The notes below the pieces were generated by a model. That model saw only the letters and a program-made list of their open reading frames with translations, searched no databases and was not told the DNA's origin. Shown here one piece after another: positions 43,501 through 50,760 of a DNA stretch of 64,000 nucleotides. The translations under genes were made by a program, and so were the position numbers. Source of the stretch: Gorsachius magnificus. Its lineage: Eukaryota > Chordata > Aves > Pelecaniformes > Ardeidae. Position 1 is the first letter of the stretch; each line of letters begins with the position of its first letter. Location: positions 124,869,988 through 124,933,987 of the forward strand of contig CM067082.1 in NCBI GenBank assembly GCA_034008185.1, given 5' to 3'.

Positions 43501-46500
43501 TGTGATGCCACCATACATCATGCAGCTGTATTCATAACACAGCTACAACAACAGCAAAATGCCAAAAATACTTAAGTTTTCAAGACTTGAACCCAATGAA
43601 ATACTGCTGCTAACAACTTAACTCCCAAGTCAGTGGGCAGAGAAGAGGCCTGAAGAAAAATAAAAACCGAGTACCCAGGAACATCATTCCACCTGCCTCA
43701 AGCTACAGAATTTTCCTCCTCCAATAACTGTAGTTAAAATCTCTGTCTTAGTATCTTTTGATAATTATAAATACTTCAGACTTGTTACTGTCACCATGGG
43801 TAATAGCAGTAAGAAGTCACTGCAGGCATATGACAGTGAAGTCACGGGAAGCATAGAAACACACGAAGAAAAAAGTCAATTATGAGCTCTGCAAACTTTT
43901 CAGTTTAGGCAAATATAGCCTCAGCTAGAAGTTGCTTTTTTGGCAGCTTTCTAATGCTGTAAATTCCGATCATCCTGAAACACATTTTGCTCAAGGGGTT
44001 ATTCTTGTTCTGCCACAAGAACAAGGGGGAATCCTGAATGGCTGGCAAGAAGCTTACTTTTCTTCTTGAAGAAAGGTTCCATTACAGCGGACAGTGAACT
44101 AATTCATTAGAGCCCTACTGCCTTCCCAAAAGCTAAACTAAATAGCCCAAGTCCATTTATGTAAACTGCCAAAAGAAAAAAAATTATCTTTTAATAAAGT
44201 TCAAGTGCTTAGAAAAGAATAACAAACCATATCCTACTTTGTCCATCATAAATTAGGCCCATTTAAGCAGATCAGAAAGAAGTATTACATCTTTCCAATG
44301 GTTAGACAGAAGTCAGCAATTAGTAATGGACACATACAGGAGCTTTGAAGACAGATTTTGCTGGAAAGGAGGATGTAAGTAGAAAGAGAAAGACTGAGGC
44401 CTTAAAAAAAAACCACAAAAAGTTTACTAACACAAAGGAATTGATACTCTTCTCCAGAATTTTGTTTTCAGTACATTCCATTTGAGAAGCCAGCTTTATA
44501 CCAAGATGTTTGCACTACCAGTTACAGTAAAAGCACAGAGTAGTTCACATATATGAGTCTTGAAAATATAACACATGATTTTAGTGTCATTAATGTATTC
44601 TAAGAACACTGAGCAAACTTTGGAGCTCAGGACACAAAGCCATTCTGCTTGTCCATCTTACCCTGACAGAACTCATTAAATCCTAATCACTGCCTACGAC
44701 ACACCTATCCTGATACTAAAGAAGTATGGTTTTGCTATATGCAGTTTTTAAAATTTGGAAAAAAAAATTGTAGATTTTACCTATACAATAAGACTAATGT
44801 TTCTTATGTCAGGCCTATTTTAAAGAAGTGAGATCACTATCTTCTAACTACAGACTTACTCCCAAAAATAATGATGATGAATCTGACTTTGTGAAAAAAA
44901 AAAAAAAAATAGCAGCCCATGTCAACATACACAATTTGTAAATATGCTTCTCTTCACATACCTCCTACCTTAGACACAATTTGTAAATATGCTTCTCTTC
45001 ACATACCTCCTACCTTAGATCAGTAACTAATACAAATTGTCCCAAATTCAAGACACAATTAATATGGATATGTCATCATGAGTTCTTTCTAGAGACTTGA
45101 AAAATATTATCAGCATTTATACACTTTGTGAGGTATAAGGGAGATTATAATCTGACATGTTTAATGTCCTCTTGTTGAACATACAAGCAGATGAGGGCGT
45201 ATTTGTTGAAGCTTAAGCTTAAGCTTCCATAAAGCTCACATTCTGACATCTTTCTGATGCTCTCAAGAAGTAAATTAAGCTTAGATTGTACTTTAATGGA
45301 AAATCAAATTTATTCATTCAGGCCTCTTGACTAATGGGGCAGGTATAATTCCTGCTTACTCAGTTGTTGCAGTTCCAGCCCTTGAAAGTTTAAGGACCAG
45401 AAAAGAAGCTACTGCCTCTTCAAACTGCTATACAGAGTATTCCTACTGCATGCAATCTTCAGGCTGCCTTCACAACTTCCTTGAGCAACAGCATGCCCTA
45501 AATGGCATAAAGACAATCTTCCCAGGGCACCAAGGGTATGGTTATTGCTCTTCTAGCTGGTACACTGCCCATCTCCTCTCTTTTCTCATCTCTCACCCCA
45601 TCTCAAACATCTGTTGCATGGAAACATTGTAAATACTACACATGCAACCACCAGTATCATTCCACTTGCAAAAGCCATAAAATAAAAACCCCTACTAAAT
45701 AAAACCCCTGAAGAGACATGAAATTGCAACAGATTATAAGAAGCGTACAAGCTGCAAAGCAAATGTATGCATTCCATTGGCATAATATGCTCCTTGGGCA
45801 ATGTGCAGATAAGCCTTCCTCCCTCTCGCTGTTCCTCAGAACTGCAACCTACAGCCCTCTCAAACACCCAGGTTGGCTTTCCCGAAGATGGTCCAACACC
45901 CCTAGGGAGCAGATCACCCACACAGACTCAGGAAATTAAAAATGGGTTTTCTCTTCTTAGATTGTTTTAAGCCTTAGGCAAAGCAGAACTGTCTGAGTGC
46001 TGAGTATCCTACACAACACAGCTTCTTGCACTGGACCCCAAAAGGAAATGGGTCAGCACAGAAGAGAAATCAACAGACAAACACCGGTTAAAGCTATCAT
46101 GATTTCAGACTTTTTTCATCACTTATTTCAGACTTTTTTGTGTGTGTGTGTGTGCAGGGGCATTTCCCTGAAAACAGTTCTTCCACGAGCAGTTTGAATG
46201 ACTTTTCCTAGTCCTTTGAGAAGTAACACAGTAATGATTCATGAAACTTTCTAACTAGACGGATGACACATGAGAACCTGATGTGACCAGACTGGCAAAA
46301 TACCAAAGACCCAGATAAGGGAACATTAATGTATCTGTTTGGCATCAGAAGTCATGCTATTGGGATAAATCAATGAACAGTTGTCCCTGCCATGAACACA
46401 GATCTCCTGCTTTCCCCCAAACCCTATCAGGTCTTTCCCAATGACACTCTAAAGAAGACTGAAAATACCAACTTTAAAGGGTCGAGCGACTTGTCAACCA

Positions 46501-49473
46501 TGACTACACAGCAGAATTGTGTGACTGTTCTTCAACTCTTAAGTTTGGCATAGAAATTTTCACATCATCCCATCCCTGTGTGTACATCACAAGTAAACTC
46601 TGCTTACATGAGCTTCATACAAGAATGACTACCTAGATATTTCTGAAAGTACCAAATATCTTAGTTTTCAAATTTTAATATATGTAAAAACTCTTTTTGA
46701 GACACTACTGAGATTTGAACTAATGTCTTCTGTTAACCTTGACCAATCAGTCATTCCTTCGTATTTAAGCCCTACATAGCCCATGTTCTTATACAGCAGA
46801 TAAAAACTAAAGAGTTTCAACAGTTTAGTTTCTGAACAAGGCAAGGGAACTGACCATCTCCACCGAAGCAAGCACTTACACAACTGGTTAACACAATGCA
46901 TACACATGCTCTCGCTGTAGAACCCAACTTTTATTCAGTTCACTGGTTTACATCTTTAGGAGTTTGTCAGGTTTTAGTGTTCAAATATAAATTTGGGATC
47001 TGTAGAAATGACTATGGAACTAGCTCCATTCTCATGTCAGGTATTTGTTTTAGTTGGCTTGGTGAACTGCAAATTTCCTTTGGTGAGACTTACTGAACAA
47101 GGGACCCTTTGTAGAAGGCGGCAACACTAACCTTTTTATCTGAGTTTATAGAACCTTTAATTTGGGACTTGTAACTTTACAGCATTGTGAGATTTTCTTT
47201 TGTGTTCCTCGTAACTCCAAAGCATGGAGCAATCCCCAAGCAGTAACTCGCATCTCAGACTGCAGTTTGCAGAACAAATACCTCAGGTAGCATCAAACCG
47301 TCCAGTTTTCAATTAGAAGAGCCACAAATACTCTGACAAGAATGAACAAACTTGAGTTCCATGTACATTTCATATTAATTCCAGTCTCTTTTAGAACTGG
47401 AGATTCAATGCAACAGTTCTGCCAACTCTGCACATAAATAAACTGAACTCGCTGATGGCACGGGAACAACACGATGCTCTTCTCCATGCCCAGCAGTGTC
47501 AATGCAGAAGCAAAGGGGAGTGGCTGCTTCAACAAAGCTGTGCTGCCAAATAGCTGTACATGGAGCTGCTGCCCAGTCTCTCTCGGAGCAGCCTGCAGAA
47601 GTTCAAAAAATCCAGGTGGTGCTGCACTGCCTGGCAGGGCTATCACAACCAAAAGTAAAAAGCAAACAACAACAACAATAATGAAAAAATTCACATATTC
47701 ATTCACAGAAAAATAAACCAAAACACTCTTCTTGCTTCAAGCCTGTAAAGTGATTATGTATGAAGGAAAGAATTTAGTATGACTTTCAGCTTTCATGAAT
47801 TAGCAGAGGTTTCAAATGAAGAGAAAAAAAAAAAAGGTCTATCTGAGTTACGGTCTGCCCAATCTGGGAGCTGTTGTCACAATAAACATGTAACCCATGA
47901 CTTATCACCCATGTATATTTTCACTATCAAGCACAACAAAGAGAGCAAGAATCCTGGTGCAAAACCCCACGCACAATCTTCCCCTATGGCATTCTGTTCT
48001 GAGGCAGCATTTGCACCAGCGTGTACCCAGGAGCTACGCTCATGAGCAAGCACAACGCTGTGCTCAGGCACAGAACTATCCTCTCCATAAAGTTTCAATT
48101 AGCCTTTCAACTCAATTACACTGCATAAAAAAGAATCTGGGATACCAAATAGAAGATGTCATGTTTCATAAGAAATTTAATAATCTTATATTTTATTTTC
48201 CTATTGACATTTAGTATGGTTTTGAATTCAAAATATGAAGCCAAAAAAGCAAAATAAATTATCCTATGAAAGTTAACAAATTATTCCATTGTTTTTAATA
48301 GCACTGGGCAAATCCCACTGAATTAGGCATGAATTTGTCACATATGCAATAAAGAACTTAAGACTAATACATTGTTCCCATTGTAAATCTTATTTTTAGA
48401 GGTTACATGTTAACATTTTAAATTAACTCCAGGCTCAAACTTTGAATATGCAATTATTCCACAAGGGGAAAAAAAAAAAAGAAAGGTGACTGACAACTTG
48501 ATCTGCTTTTCTGACCACTACTAGTTAAGTAAGATCCTTTATGAGATACGTGACTAACCTGATAGCTCTGTCTAATGAACTGCTGTACGATCTAAGGTAC
48601 ATTTGCCCAAACTCCTCTCAGCCTGCATGCGTCAAAACTGATGCCCAGGGCTTTGGGAAGCCCCTCCACAATTTAGAGGGGTTACCCACATTTACCAGAG
48701 CCTTTGCCACCACCAGCACCATAGGTCCTGAGGAACTGTCAGCGTACAGGTTACCCCAAGGTAAAGAGACAACAATCTTCTGGTAACTCTGTCCATTTTA
48801 AACCCTGCCACTAAATGCCGTACAAACGATGCAAACGCGAGTGTTTTCATCCCTAGGAACTGTCCGCCTGCAGTTCGTCACCCCCTGGGTGGGGTCTGCG
48901 TCCCGCTTCTCGGAGGCTGGCAGAGGGTGCCGAGGCCAAGCAGGATCCGCAGCAGCGTGCTGCACGGTACCGCCCGCGGGCTCCCCACGCTCCCGGGGAG
49001 CCGCCACGGCTCCGTAAAGGCCGGACGCTCCCGGGATGGGCAATTAAATCACAGGCTCGCACTCGCGGTGCTCGAGGTGCGCGAAGTTTGGGCAGGGGCC
49101 AGCCGCTCCAGCCCGGCTCTCACCGCAGGTACCCGCCGCCCGCCAGCTCCGCCTGGCCGGCCGGGGCGCCGTGTCCCCGCGGCGCCGGGCGGCCCAAGCT
49201 GTCAGGGCTGTGCCCCGGCGGCAGCCGCCGAACCGGGACCTGCCCTCCGCCCCCACGCACGGCCTCCGCGCGAAAACCGAACCCGGCCACGACCCCAACC
49301 GGCCAAGGGCACGGCGAGCAGCCCGAGGGACTCGGCAACTTACGGCGTTGGCAGAGTCCCGGCACGGCCGCCAGCAGCCGGGCCGCCCCCAGAAGGGGTC
49401 CGGGGCCGCGCTGGTACTTGGGCACGGAGACGATCCCCGCGGTGAGGCACGCCAGCAGCGGCACCCACATCAT
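7453..49473 (-). CDS. ITGB8: Integrin beta-8 gene, 14 coding exons (whole CDS span)
   Basis: The spliced product is a type I membrane protein that pairs with integrin alpha-V and binds RGD-containing latent TGF-beta (family knowledge). Fourteen exons were found on the minus strand: 49473-49344, 34999-34914, 32289-32115, 29395-29149, 27322-27157, 24470-24312, 19437-19342, 19246-19157, 16552-16418, 13512-13131, 10900-10675, 9077-8974, 7832-7669 and 7575-7453. Together they encode about 760 residues, against 769 in human as I recall. Identity rests on near-verbatim blocks such as DLYYLVDVSASMHNN, GNIDTPEGGFDAMLQAAVC and KLGKVYGKYCE. The HNN after the MIDAS and the tail without NPxY are beta-8 hallmarks that separate it from beta-3, beta-5 and beta-6. 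Donor/acceptor phases agree everywhere except at the 5' edge of exon 10, where sequence seems missing. Residue numbers in the exon entries count only the visible codons. Confidence 0.97.
7669..7832 (-). CDS. ITGB8: ITGB8 exon 13: transmembrane helix and juxtamembrane tail
   Basis: This exon encodes residues 666-720. After ECFSGRSYFR comes a single hydrophobic segment, VFSIIFIVTFLIGLLVVLII (about 676-695), then the basic stop-transfer R and the cytoplasmic juxtamembrane sequence QIILQGSSNKVKSSADYRVS. The membrane helix and SSADYRVSA are nearly identical to mammalian beta-8. The tail lacks the HDR[RK]E and NPxY motifs used by beta-1 and beta-3 for talin and kindlin. The acceptor is TTTGTTGCAG|AAT (phase 1) and the donor AAG|GTAATT (phase 0). 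Confidence 0.98.
7833..8973 (-). other. ITGB8: ITGB8 intron 12 (1,141 bp)
   Basis: A GT...AG intron between beta-tail exon 12 and transmembrane exon 13. It holds a small direct repeat near 8331-8352 (AATTAATACT twice in tandem). Nothing else is recognised. Confidence 0.9.
8974..9077 (-). CDS. ITGB8: ITGB8 exon 12: beta-tail domain
   Basis: This exon encodes residues 631-665: WNCVQCHHSNNASQAKLDQC, TTSCAYLLHYIDQTS. It corresponds to the membrane-proximal beta-tail domain (NWNCMQCLHPHN.SQA..DQC in mammals). NAS is a potential N-glycan site. The acceptor is TTTTACAG|GAA (phase 2) and the donor TTCAG|GTATGT (phase 1). The tail is less conserved than the head, as usual, but the cysteine spacing holds. 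Confidence 0.96.
9078..10674 (-). other. ITGB8: ITGB8 intron 11 (1,597 bp)
   Basis: A GT...AG intron. It includes a somewhat more GC-rich stretch (about 9290-9600 and 9900-10270) with short open frames on both strands and no recognised product. Confidence 0.9.
10675..10900 (-). CDS. ITGB8: ITGB8 exon 11: I-EGF2 to I-EGF4 cysteine-rich stalk
   Basis: This exon encodes residues 556-630 plus two bases: GNGECEAGKCKCFAGWEGDRC, then SAKHCLNSKGQICSGRGKCV and KCECTDPRSFGRLCEYCPTC. The regular CxCxxGW.G..C and CSGRGxCVCGxCxC spacing is that of integrin EGF modules, and all expected cysteines are present, unlike in exon 10. The acceptor is TTGTAG|GT (phase 1) and the donor ACTG|GTATGT (phase 2). The overlapping plus-strand open frame of 128 codons (10624-11010) is a shadow of this cysteine-rich exon. 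Confidence 0.97.
10901..13130 (-). other. ITGB8: ITGB8 intron 10 (2,230 bp)
   Basis: The donor after exon 10 is GTAAGC and the acceptor is TTGTAG before exon 11. A relatively GC-rich segment at about 11690-12030 is open for 101 codons on the plus strand and 77 on the minus strand. No domain was recognised, and an eroded unclassified repeat is possible. Confidence 0.85.
13131..13512 (-). CDS. ITGB8: ITGB8 exon 10: hybrid end, I-EGF1 and start of I-EGF2; 5' boundary disrupted
   Basis: The visible codons are residues 429-555, from MKGCDTTGGRKYAILKPIG to HQGNLCS plus one base, with donor CTG|GTAAGC in the phase exon 11 expects. Clear beta-8 blocks are IGFNETA, DETFSDG, KLGKVYGKYCEMDDFSCPYH. Upstream of the ATG at 13510-13512 the minus strand reads ...AAAATC, seven Ts, A, with an in-frame TAA before it. 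There is no AG that could serve as an acceptor in frame and no codons for the expected VLFNVTVT. The first AG inside the exon (after AATGAAAG) would shift the frame. Several cysteines conserved in human I-EGF1 are replaced here (CQY, RVW, GKQ, CIDG). The exon itself is real, but its 5' edge is uncertain. Confidence 0.88.
13513..16417 (-). other. ITGB8: ITGB8 intron 9 (about 2.9 kb), acceptor not visible
   Basis: The donor GTATGT after exon 9 is good, but no AG acceptor is visible at the exon 10 end. It includes a GC-rich patch at about 13990-14200 with a short CAYCAY-type run, and a T16-type homopolymer near 14315-14331. No second copy of the missing exon 10 codons was found by eye. Confidence 0.7.
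16418..16552 (-). CDS. ITGB8: ITGB8 exon 9: hybrid domain return
   Basis: This exon encodes residues 384-428: KLISEVKIQVDNQIQG, LHFNVTAICPDGSKK and TGMEGCKNVGYNEE. It returns to the hybrid domain. FNVT is a likely N-glycosylation sequon and AICPDG..k.G.egC is the family signature. The acceptor is GTTACAG|AAA and the donor GAA|GTATGT (phase 0). In mammalian beta-8 the next residues are approximately VLFNVTVT before the MKKCD block. They should begin exon 10 but are not found there, so the downstream junction of this exon is the one unresolved splice in the gene. Confidence 0.96.
16553..19156 (-). other. ITGB8: ITGB8 intron 8 (2,604 bp)
   Basis: A canonical intron. Only short open frames occur, with no recognised repeat or RNA gene. 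Confidence 0.9.
19157..19246 (-). CDS. ITGB8: ITGB8 exon 8: end of beta-I domain
   Basis: This 30-codon, phase 0/0 exon encodes residues 354-383, DLLPLLPGTVARQIES followed by QAANLNDLVVEAYQ. It forms the last helix of the beta-I domain before return to the hybrid domain. The LLPGT...L...S.NL..LV..AY pattern is conserved across beta integrins. The acceptor is TTTCATAG|GAT and the donor CAG|GTATGA. It is too short to appear as an open frame on its own and was read directly from the sequence. Confidence 0.97.
19342..19437 (-). CDS. ITGB8: ITGB8 exon 7: beta-I domain, C-terminal strands
   Basis: This exon encodes residues 322-353 (EHPSLGQLSEKLIDNNIN, VIFAVQGSQFHWYK). It matches the integrin 'YPS.gql..kl...nI..IFAV' signature, with HPS as in beta-8. 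The acceptor is TTTTGCAG|GAA and the donor AAA|GTAGGT, both phase 0. It is separated from exon 8 by an intron of only 95 bp. An overlapping plus-strand open frame is a shadow. Confidence 0.97.
23001..23023. repeat. G-rich tract
   Basis: An 11-G and a 6-G run, interrupted by A and preceded by GGGC, lie in intron 6. It can form a quadruplex on the plus strand and would be C-rich in the ITGB8 pre-mRNA. Confidence 0.8.
24012..24041. repeat. Perfect 14-bp inverted repeat with 2-nt loop
   Basis: The arms GCAATTCTTACATA and TATGTAAGAATTGC are exact reverse complements around CA. It sits in intron 6, about 270 bp upstream, in the transcribed sense, of the exon 6 donor's opposite flank; that is, just left of exon 6 on the plus strand. 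It could form a hairpin or cruciform. Confidence 0.9.
24312..24470 (-). CDS. ITGB8: ITGB8 exon 6: beta-I domain centre
   Basis: This 53-codon, phase 0/0 exon encodes residues 269-321: SHIGWRKEAKRLLLVMTDQ, SHLALDSKLAGIVIPHDGNC and HLKDNVYIKATSM. It contains the hydrophobic beta-strand LLLVMTD, whose aspartate corresponds to a MIDAS-region ligand in integrin beta chains. It also contains the G.VxPxDGxC turn found throughout the family. The acceptor is TTTTTTAG|AGC and the donor ATG|GTAAGG. No sizeable continuous open frame covers the whole exon in the flanking genomic sequence, and it was recognised from the translated motif. Confidence 0.97.
24471..27156 (-). other. ITGB8: ITGB8 intron 5 (2,686 bp)
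   Basis: Canonical GTAAGG donor and TTTTAG acceptor. A short ATATCT-type microsatellite lies at its 5' end (27080-27112). Otherwise nothing is recognised. Confidence 0.9.
27080..27112. repeat. ATATCT-type short tandem repeat
   Basis: CTATAT/ATCTAT units repeat imperfectly over about 33 bp in intron 5 close to the exon 5 donor. A simple microsatellite. Confidence 0.75.
27157..27322 (-). CDS. ITGB8: ITGB8 exon 5: beta-I domain, specificity loop region
   Basis: This exon encodes residues 213-268 (SDYNLDCMPPHGYIHVLSL through MLQAAVCQ). It carries the disulfide-bounded CMPPHGYIHVL segment in the position of the specificity-determining loop. It also carries the highly conserved GNIDTPEGGFDA motif, whose glutamate at about residue 255 sits in the cation-binding cluster next to the MIDAS (family knowledge). 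The acceptor GTACAG follows an AACAAAACAAAA-complement pyrimidine tract, and the donor is CAG|GTAAGG. The codon split after two bases (ag|t) restores serine. There are no internal stops or shifts. Confidence 0.98.
27323..29148 (-). other. ITGB8: ITGB8 intron 4 (1,826 bp)
   Basis: Canonical GTATGT donor and GTACAG acceptor. Unique-looking AT-rich sequence with no supported feature. Confidence 0.9.
29149..29395 (-). CDS. ITGB8: ITGB8 exon 4: hybrid/beta-I boundary with MIDAS motif
   Basis: This exon encodes residues 131-212 and the first two bases of the next codon. It contains the core of the ligand-binding beta-I (von Willebrand A-like) domain: KYPVDLYYLVDVSASM with the DxSxS metal-ion-dependent adhesion site at about D155, S157 and S159. 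It is followed by HNN, where most beta chains have aspartates of the ADMIDAS. Asparagine here is a known beta-8 peculiarity. Further on comes DFRLGFGSYVDKTVSPYIS, nearly identical to mammalian beta-8, and the exon ends in RIHNQC. The acceptor is ATCAG|GA and the donor is GCAG|GTATGT, both canonical. Confidence 0.98.
29396..32114 (-). other. ITGB8: ITGB8 intron 3 (2,719 bp)
   Basis: Weak GTTGGG donor and ATCAG acceptor. Short open frames only, with no recognised element. Confidence 0.9.
32115..32289 (-). CDS. ITGB8: ITGB8 exon 3: PSI C-terminal part and start of hybrid domain
   Basis: This exon encodes residues 73-130, from DFMADAIQKGRCDTV to VTPGKVSVQLRP plus one base. It completes the PSI domain (RCD, KRGC) and enters the hybrid domain. 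The TPGKVSVQLRPG segment corresponds to the conserved integrin 'P..v.l.LRPG' strand. The acceptor is a pyrimidine-poor but canonical AACAG|GAT (phase 0). The donor is CCAG|GTTGGG (phase 1), a weak GTTGGG donor beside the GTATG-type donors used elsewhere in the gene. Homology to beta-8 is clear in both halves. Confidence 0.96.
32290..34913 (-). other. ITGB8: ITGB8 intron 2 (2,624 bp)
   Basis: GTATGG donor and AACAG acceptor. Includes a G9 homopolymer near 33519-33527. Nothing coding is recognised. Confidence 0.9.
34914..34999 (-). CDS. ITGB8: ITGB8 exon 2: N-terminal half of the PSI domain
   Basis: This exon encodes residues 44-72 (PENRCATSNAVTC through CGWCAQE). It is the cysteine-rich start of the plexin-semaphorin-integrin domain, where the C..C..C.LGPECGWC pattern is diagnostic of integrin beta chains. 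The acceptor is TTGCAG before CGG; the codon is split after one base from exon 1 (c|cg). The donor is GAG|GTATGG and leaves phase 0. The exon is only 86 bp and isolated between a 14.3 kb and a 2.6 kb intron, so automated predictors could miss it. The ITGB8 frame also differs from that of the longer open stretch overlapping it. Confidence 0.95.
39798..39871. repeat. Imperfect 37-bp tandem duplication
   Basis: Two adjacent copies start with GGAAAAATACTTCTG and end with GTAAAA, with period 37 bp and five mismatches by eye. An older local duplication in intron 1. Confidence 0.85.
44929..45018. repeat. Perfect 45-bp tandem duplication
   Basis: Two identical 45-bp units, each starting ACACAATTTGTAAATATG and ending CTACCTTAG, abut at 44973/44974 in intron 1. 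No mismatches, so it is recent or polymorphic, or an assembly artefact. Confidence 0.95.
45208..45227. repeat. 20-bp perfect palindrome with three AAGCTT units
   Basis: GAAGCTTAAGCTTAAGCTTC is its own reverse complement, with three overlapping-spaced HindIII sites. It lies in intron 1. Confidence 0.95.
46140..46154. repeat. Short (TG)n microsatellite
   Basis: About 7.5 GT dinucleotides, flanked by two copies of TTTCAGACTTTTTT just upstream (plus strand). Intron 1. Confidence 0.85.
49344..49473 (-). CDS. ITGB8: ITGB8 exon 1: start codon and signal peptide
   Basis: This exon encodes residues 1-43 plus one base, starting MMWVPLLACLTAG and ending PGLCQR. It aligns in length and character with the long (about 42-residue) human beta-8 signal sequence: a hydrophobic start, a basic middle (KYQRGP) and a second hydrophobic stretch (LLGAARLLAAV). 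The donor is a perfect GTAAGT directly left of 49344. Two ATGs are adjacent (49471-49473 and 49468-49470). The second has A at -3 and the first has C, so initiation may favour the second. The same frame stays open for about 120 codons upstream, but that arginine/proline-rich sequence looks like CpG-island sequence without stops and not protein. The start was therefore chosen by homology and signal-peptide position. Confidence 0.9.
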
Positions 49474-50470
49474 GCGCCGCGGGCGGCACCGTTCCCGCTC
49501 CCGGTCCCTCGCCCTCTCCTCGGGGCCGCGTCTCGGCGCCGCGGCGCGCTCAGTCCCGGCCCCCGCGGGGGCGGCGGCGGGGCCGGGGGAGGGGCGGCGG
49601 CGGCGGGCCCGGCACAGGTAGGGCGCTCGGCGGCGACGGGGCGGGCGCGGGCCGCCGCATCTCAGGGGCAGCGCCCGCCGCGCCCCCGCGCCCCGCCAGG
49701 GGCGGCCCCCCGGCGGCGGCGGCGGCGGGGCCCCGGCCGAGCGCGGAGAACGGCTCCCTCCATCCGCCCCAGCCCGGCGCGCAACGGGCGCCCCGCCGCC
49801 TGCCCGGCCCGGCCGCGGGGAGGCACTTGGCACCGCGCGGGGAGCGGCGGCGGCCCCGCACCTCCCTCAGGGAAACAACCGCTCGGCGGCTGTCCCCGCC
49901 CTCCCCGGCTGCCGCCCCCCCGCCCCCGCCGCGCACCCCCGCCGGGGCGCCGCGCCGCCAGGTGGGCGCTGCCCGCCGCCCTCCCGAGCCGCCGCCGGGG
50001 CTGCTTCTCCGTGCCGCGGGGGCGGAGCCGCCGGGCCCCGCGGTCGGTGCGCGCCGGACCCGCGGGTCCCCCCGGTTGCTAGGAGACGGCAGCGGGGCAG
50101 GTTCCGGGGGCGGCGCCGGGCCCGGCCGGTGAAGTCACTGCGCCCGCCCGCGCCTCTTTGTTCGGCGCCGGCTCACGCGCCCATTGTTCGCACGGCCGCT
50201 GCCCCCCGCCCGCGCTAACGGCCGCCGCGGGGAGGCGGGCGAAGGCGGCGGGCACAGCGCACCGCCGCGCCGCCCGCCCCGCCGCCCCTCGCCCCCCGCC
50301 ACGGCCCCGCGGCCGCCGGCCTTGTCGGCTGCCCTCCGCCCTACCGGCGGTTGCGGCCCTCTCTCCGCGTGAGGTCACGCGCCGCCACCGGGCGCTCGTG
50401 CGGCCCTCGCTCCCTCATCCTCACATCCACCCCCCCACCCCCCCCGCCGCCGCGGACCCGACCTCAGAAT

Positions 50471-50500
50471 CCCCCCCCCCCCCCCCCGCCGCCGCCGCCG
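50471..50500. repeat. C17 homopolymer followed by GCC repeats
   Basis: Seventeen Cs are followed by GCC triplets upstream of the ITGB8 start. The minus (gene) strand is therefore G-rich with CGG-like units. A likely quadruplex former and a region prone to sequencing error. Confidence 0.9.
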
Positions 50501-50760
50501 ATTACTTCACGTTACCTAAAAACACCTCCCCTCCTTCTATCGCTCCTATCGCCCTCCCCGAGTAATTTCTGTTCGGAGTTTCCACCCCTTCGGGCGAAGT
50601 GGGAGTAACGGAAAGGTTAACCGTGCCCAGGGCCGCCTCGAAAGTTCACACCGGGGTACGGGCCCCACCGCGGGGGGGGCCGGTGCGTTCTGCCGCCCGC
50701 CCCGCCCGCCCCACAGCCCCCCGCTTCCCGGCCCGTCGTTAATTTAGGGGTGTGCCGGCC

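Larger units (their letters stand above)
35000..49343 (-). other. ITGB8: ITGB8 intron 1 (14.3 kb)
   Basis: The largest intron, with perfect GTAAGT donor and TTGCAG acceptor. It holds a purine-rich plus-strand segment (about 36530-37330), a 37-bp imperfect tandem duplication (39798-39871), a perfect 45-bp tandem duplication (44929-45018), a 20-bp AAGCTT palindrome (45208-45227) and a TG run (46140-46154). Its 5' end lies in the CpG island. Large first introns commonly carry enhancers, but none can be assigned here. Confidence 0.9.
48880..50760 (-). promoter_or_regulatory. ITGB8: CpG island and presumed ITGB8 promoter / 5' UTR
   Basis: This block is very GC- and CpG-rich, in sharp contrast to the AT-rich flanks. 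It surrounds coding exon 1, so it is the natural promoter and 5' UTR of ITGB8. I see no convincing TATA box next to the start codon. CRE-like octamers lie at 50130-50137 (TGACTTCA on the minus strand) and 50370-50377 (TGACCTCA on the minus strand), and GC boxes are numerous. Human ITGB8 is reported to use CRE and Sp1 sites, so these are reasonable candidates, but their function is inference. The transcription start cannot be placed. Islands of this kind are often bidirectional, so a divergent plus-strand transcript is possible. Confidence 0.85.

Noticed and set aside
47293..47721. 142-codon minus-strand open frame in intron 1
   Set aside because: No recognisable domain, hydrophobic low-complexity start (VVVVCFLLLV) from a TTG/ATT-rich stretch, and no paired splice sites.
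49171..50082. 303-codon plus-strand open frame across the CpG island
   Set aside because: Arg/Pro/Ala-rich product expected from GC-rich DNA lacking stop codons. All six frames are unusually open here, with no domain and no splice context.
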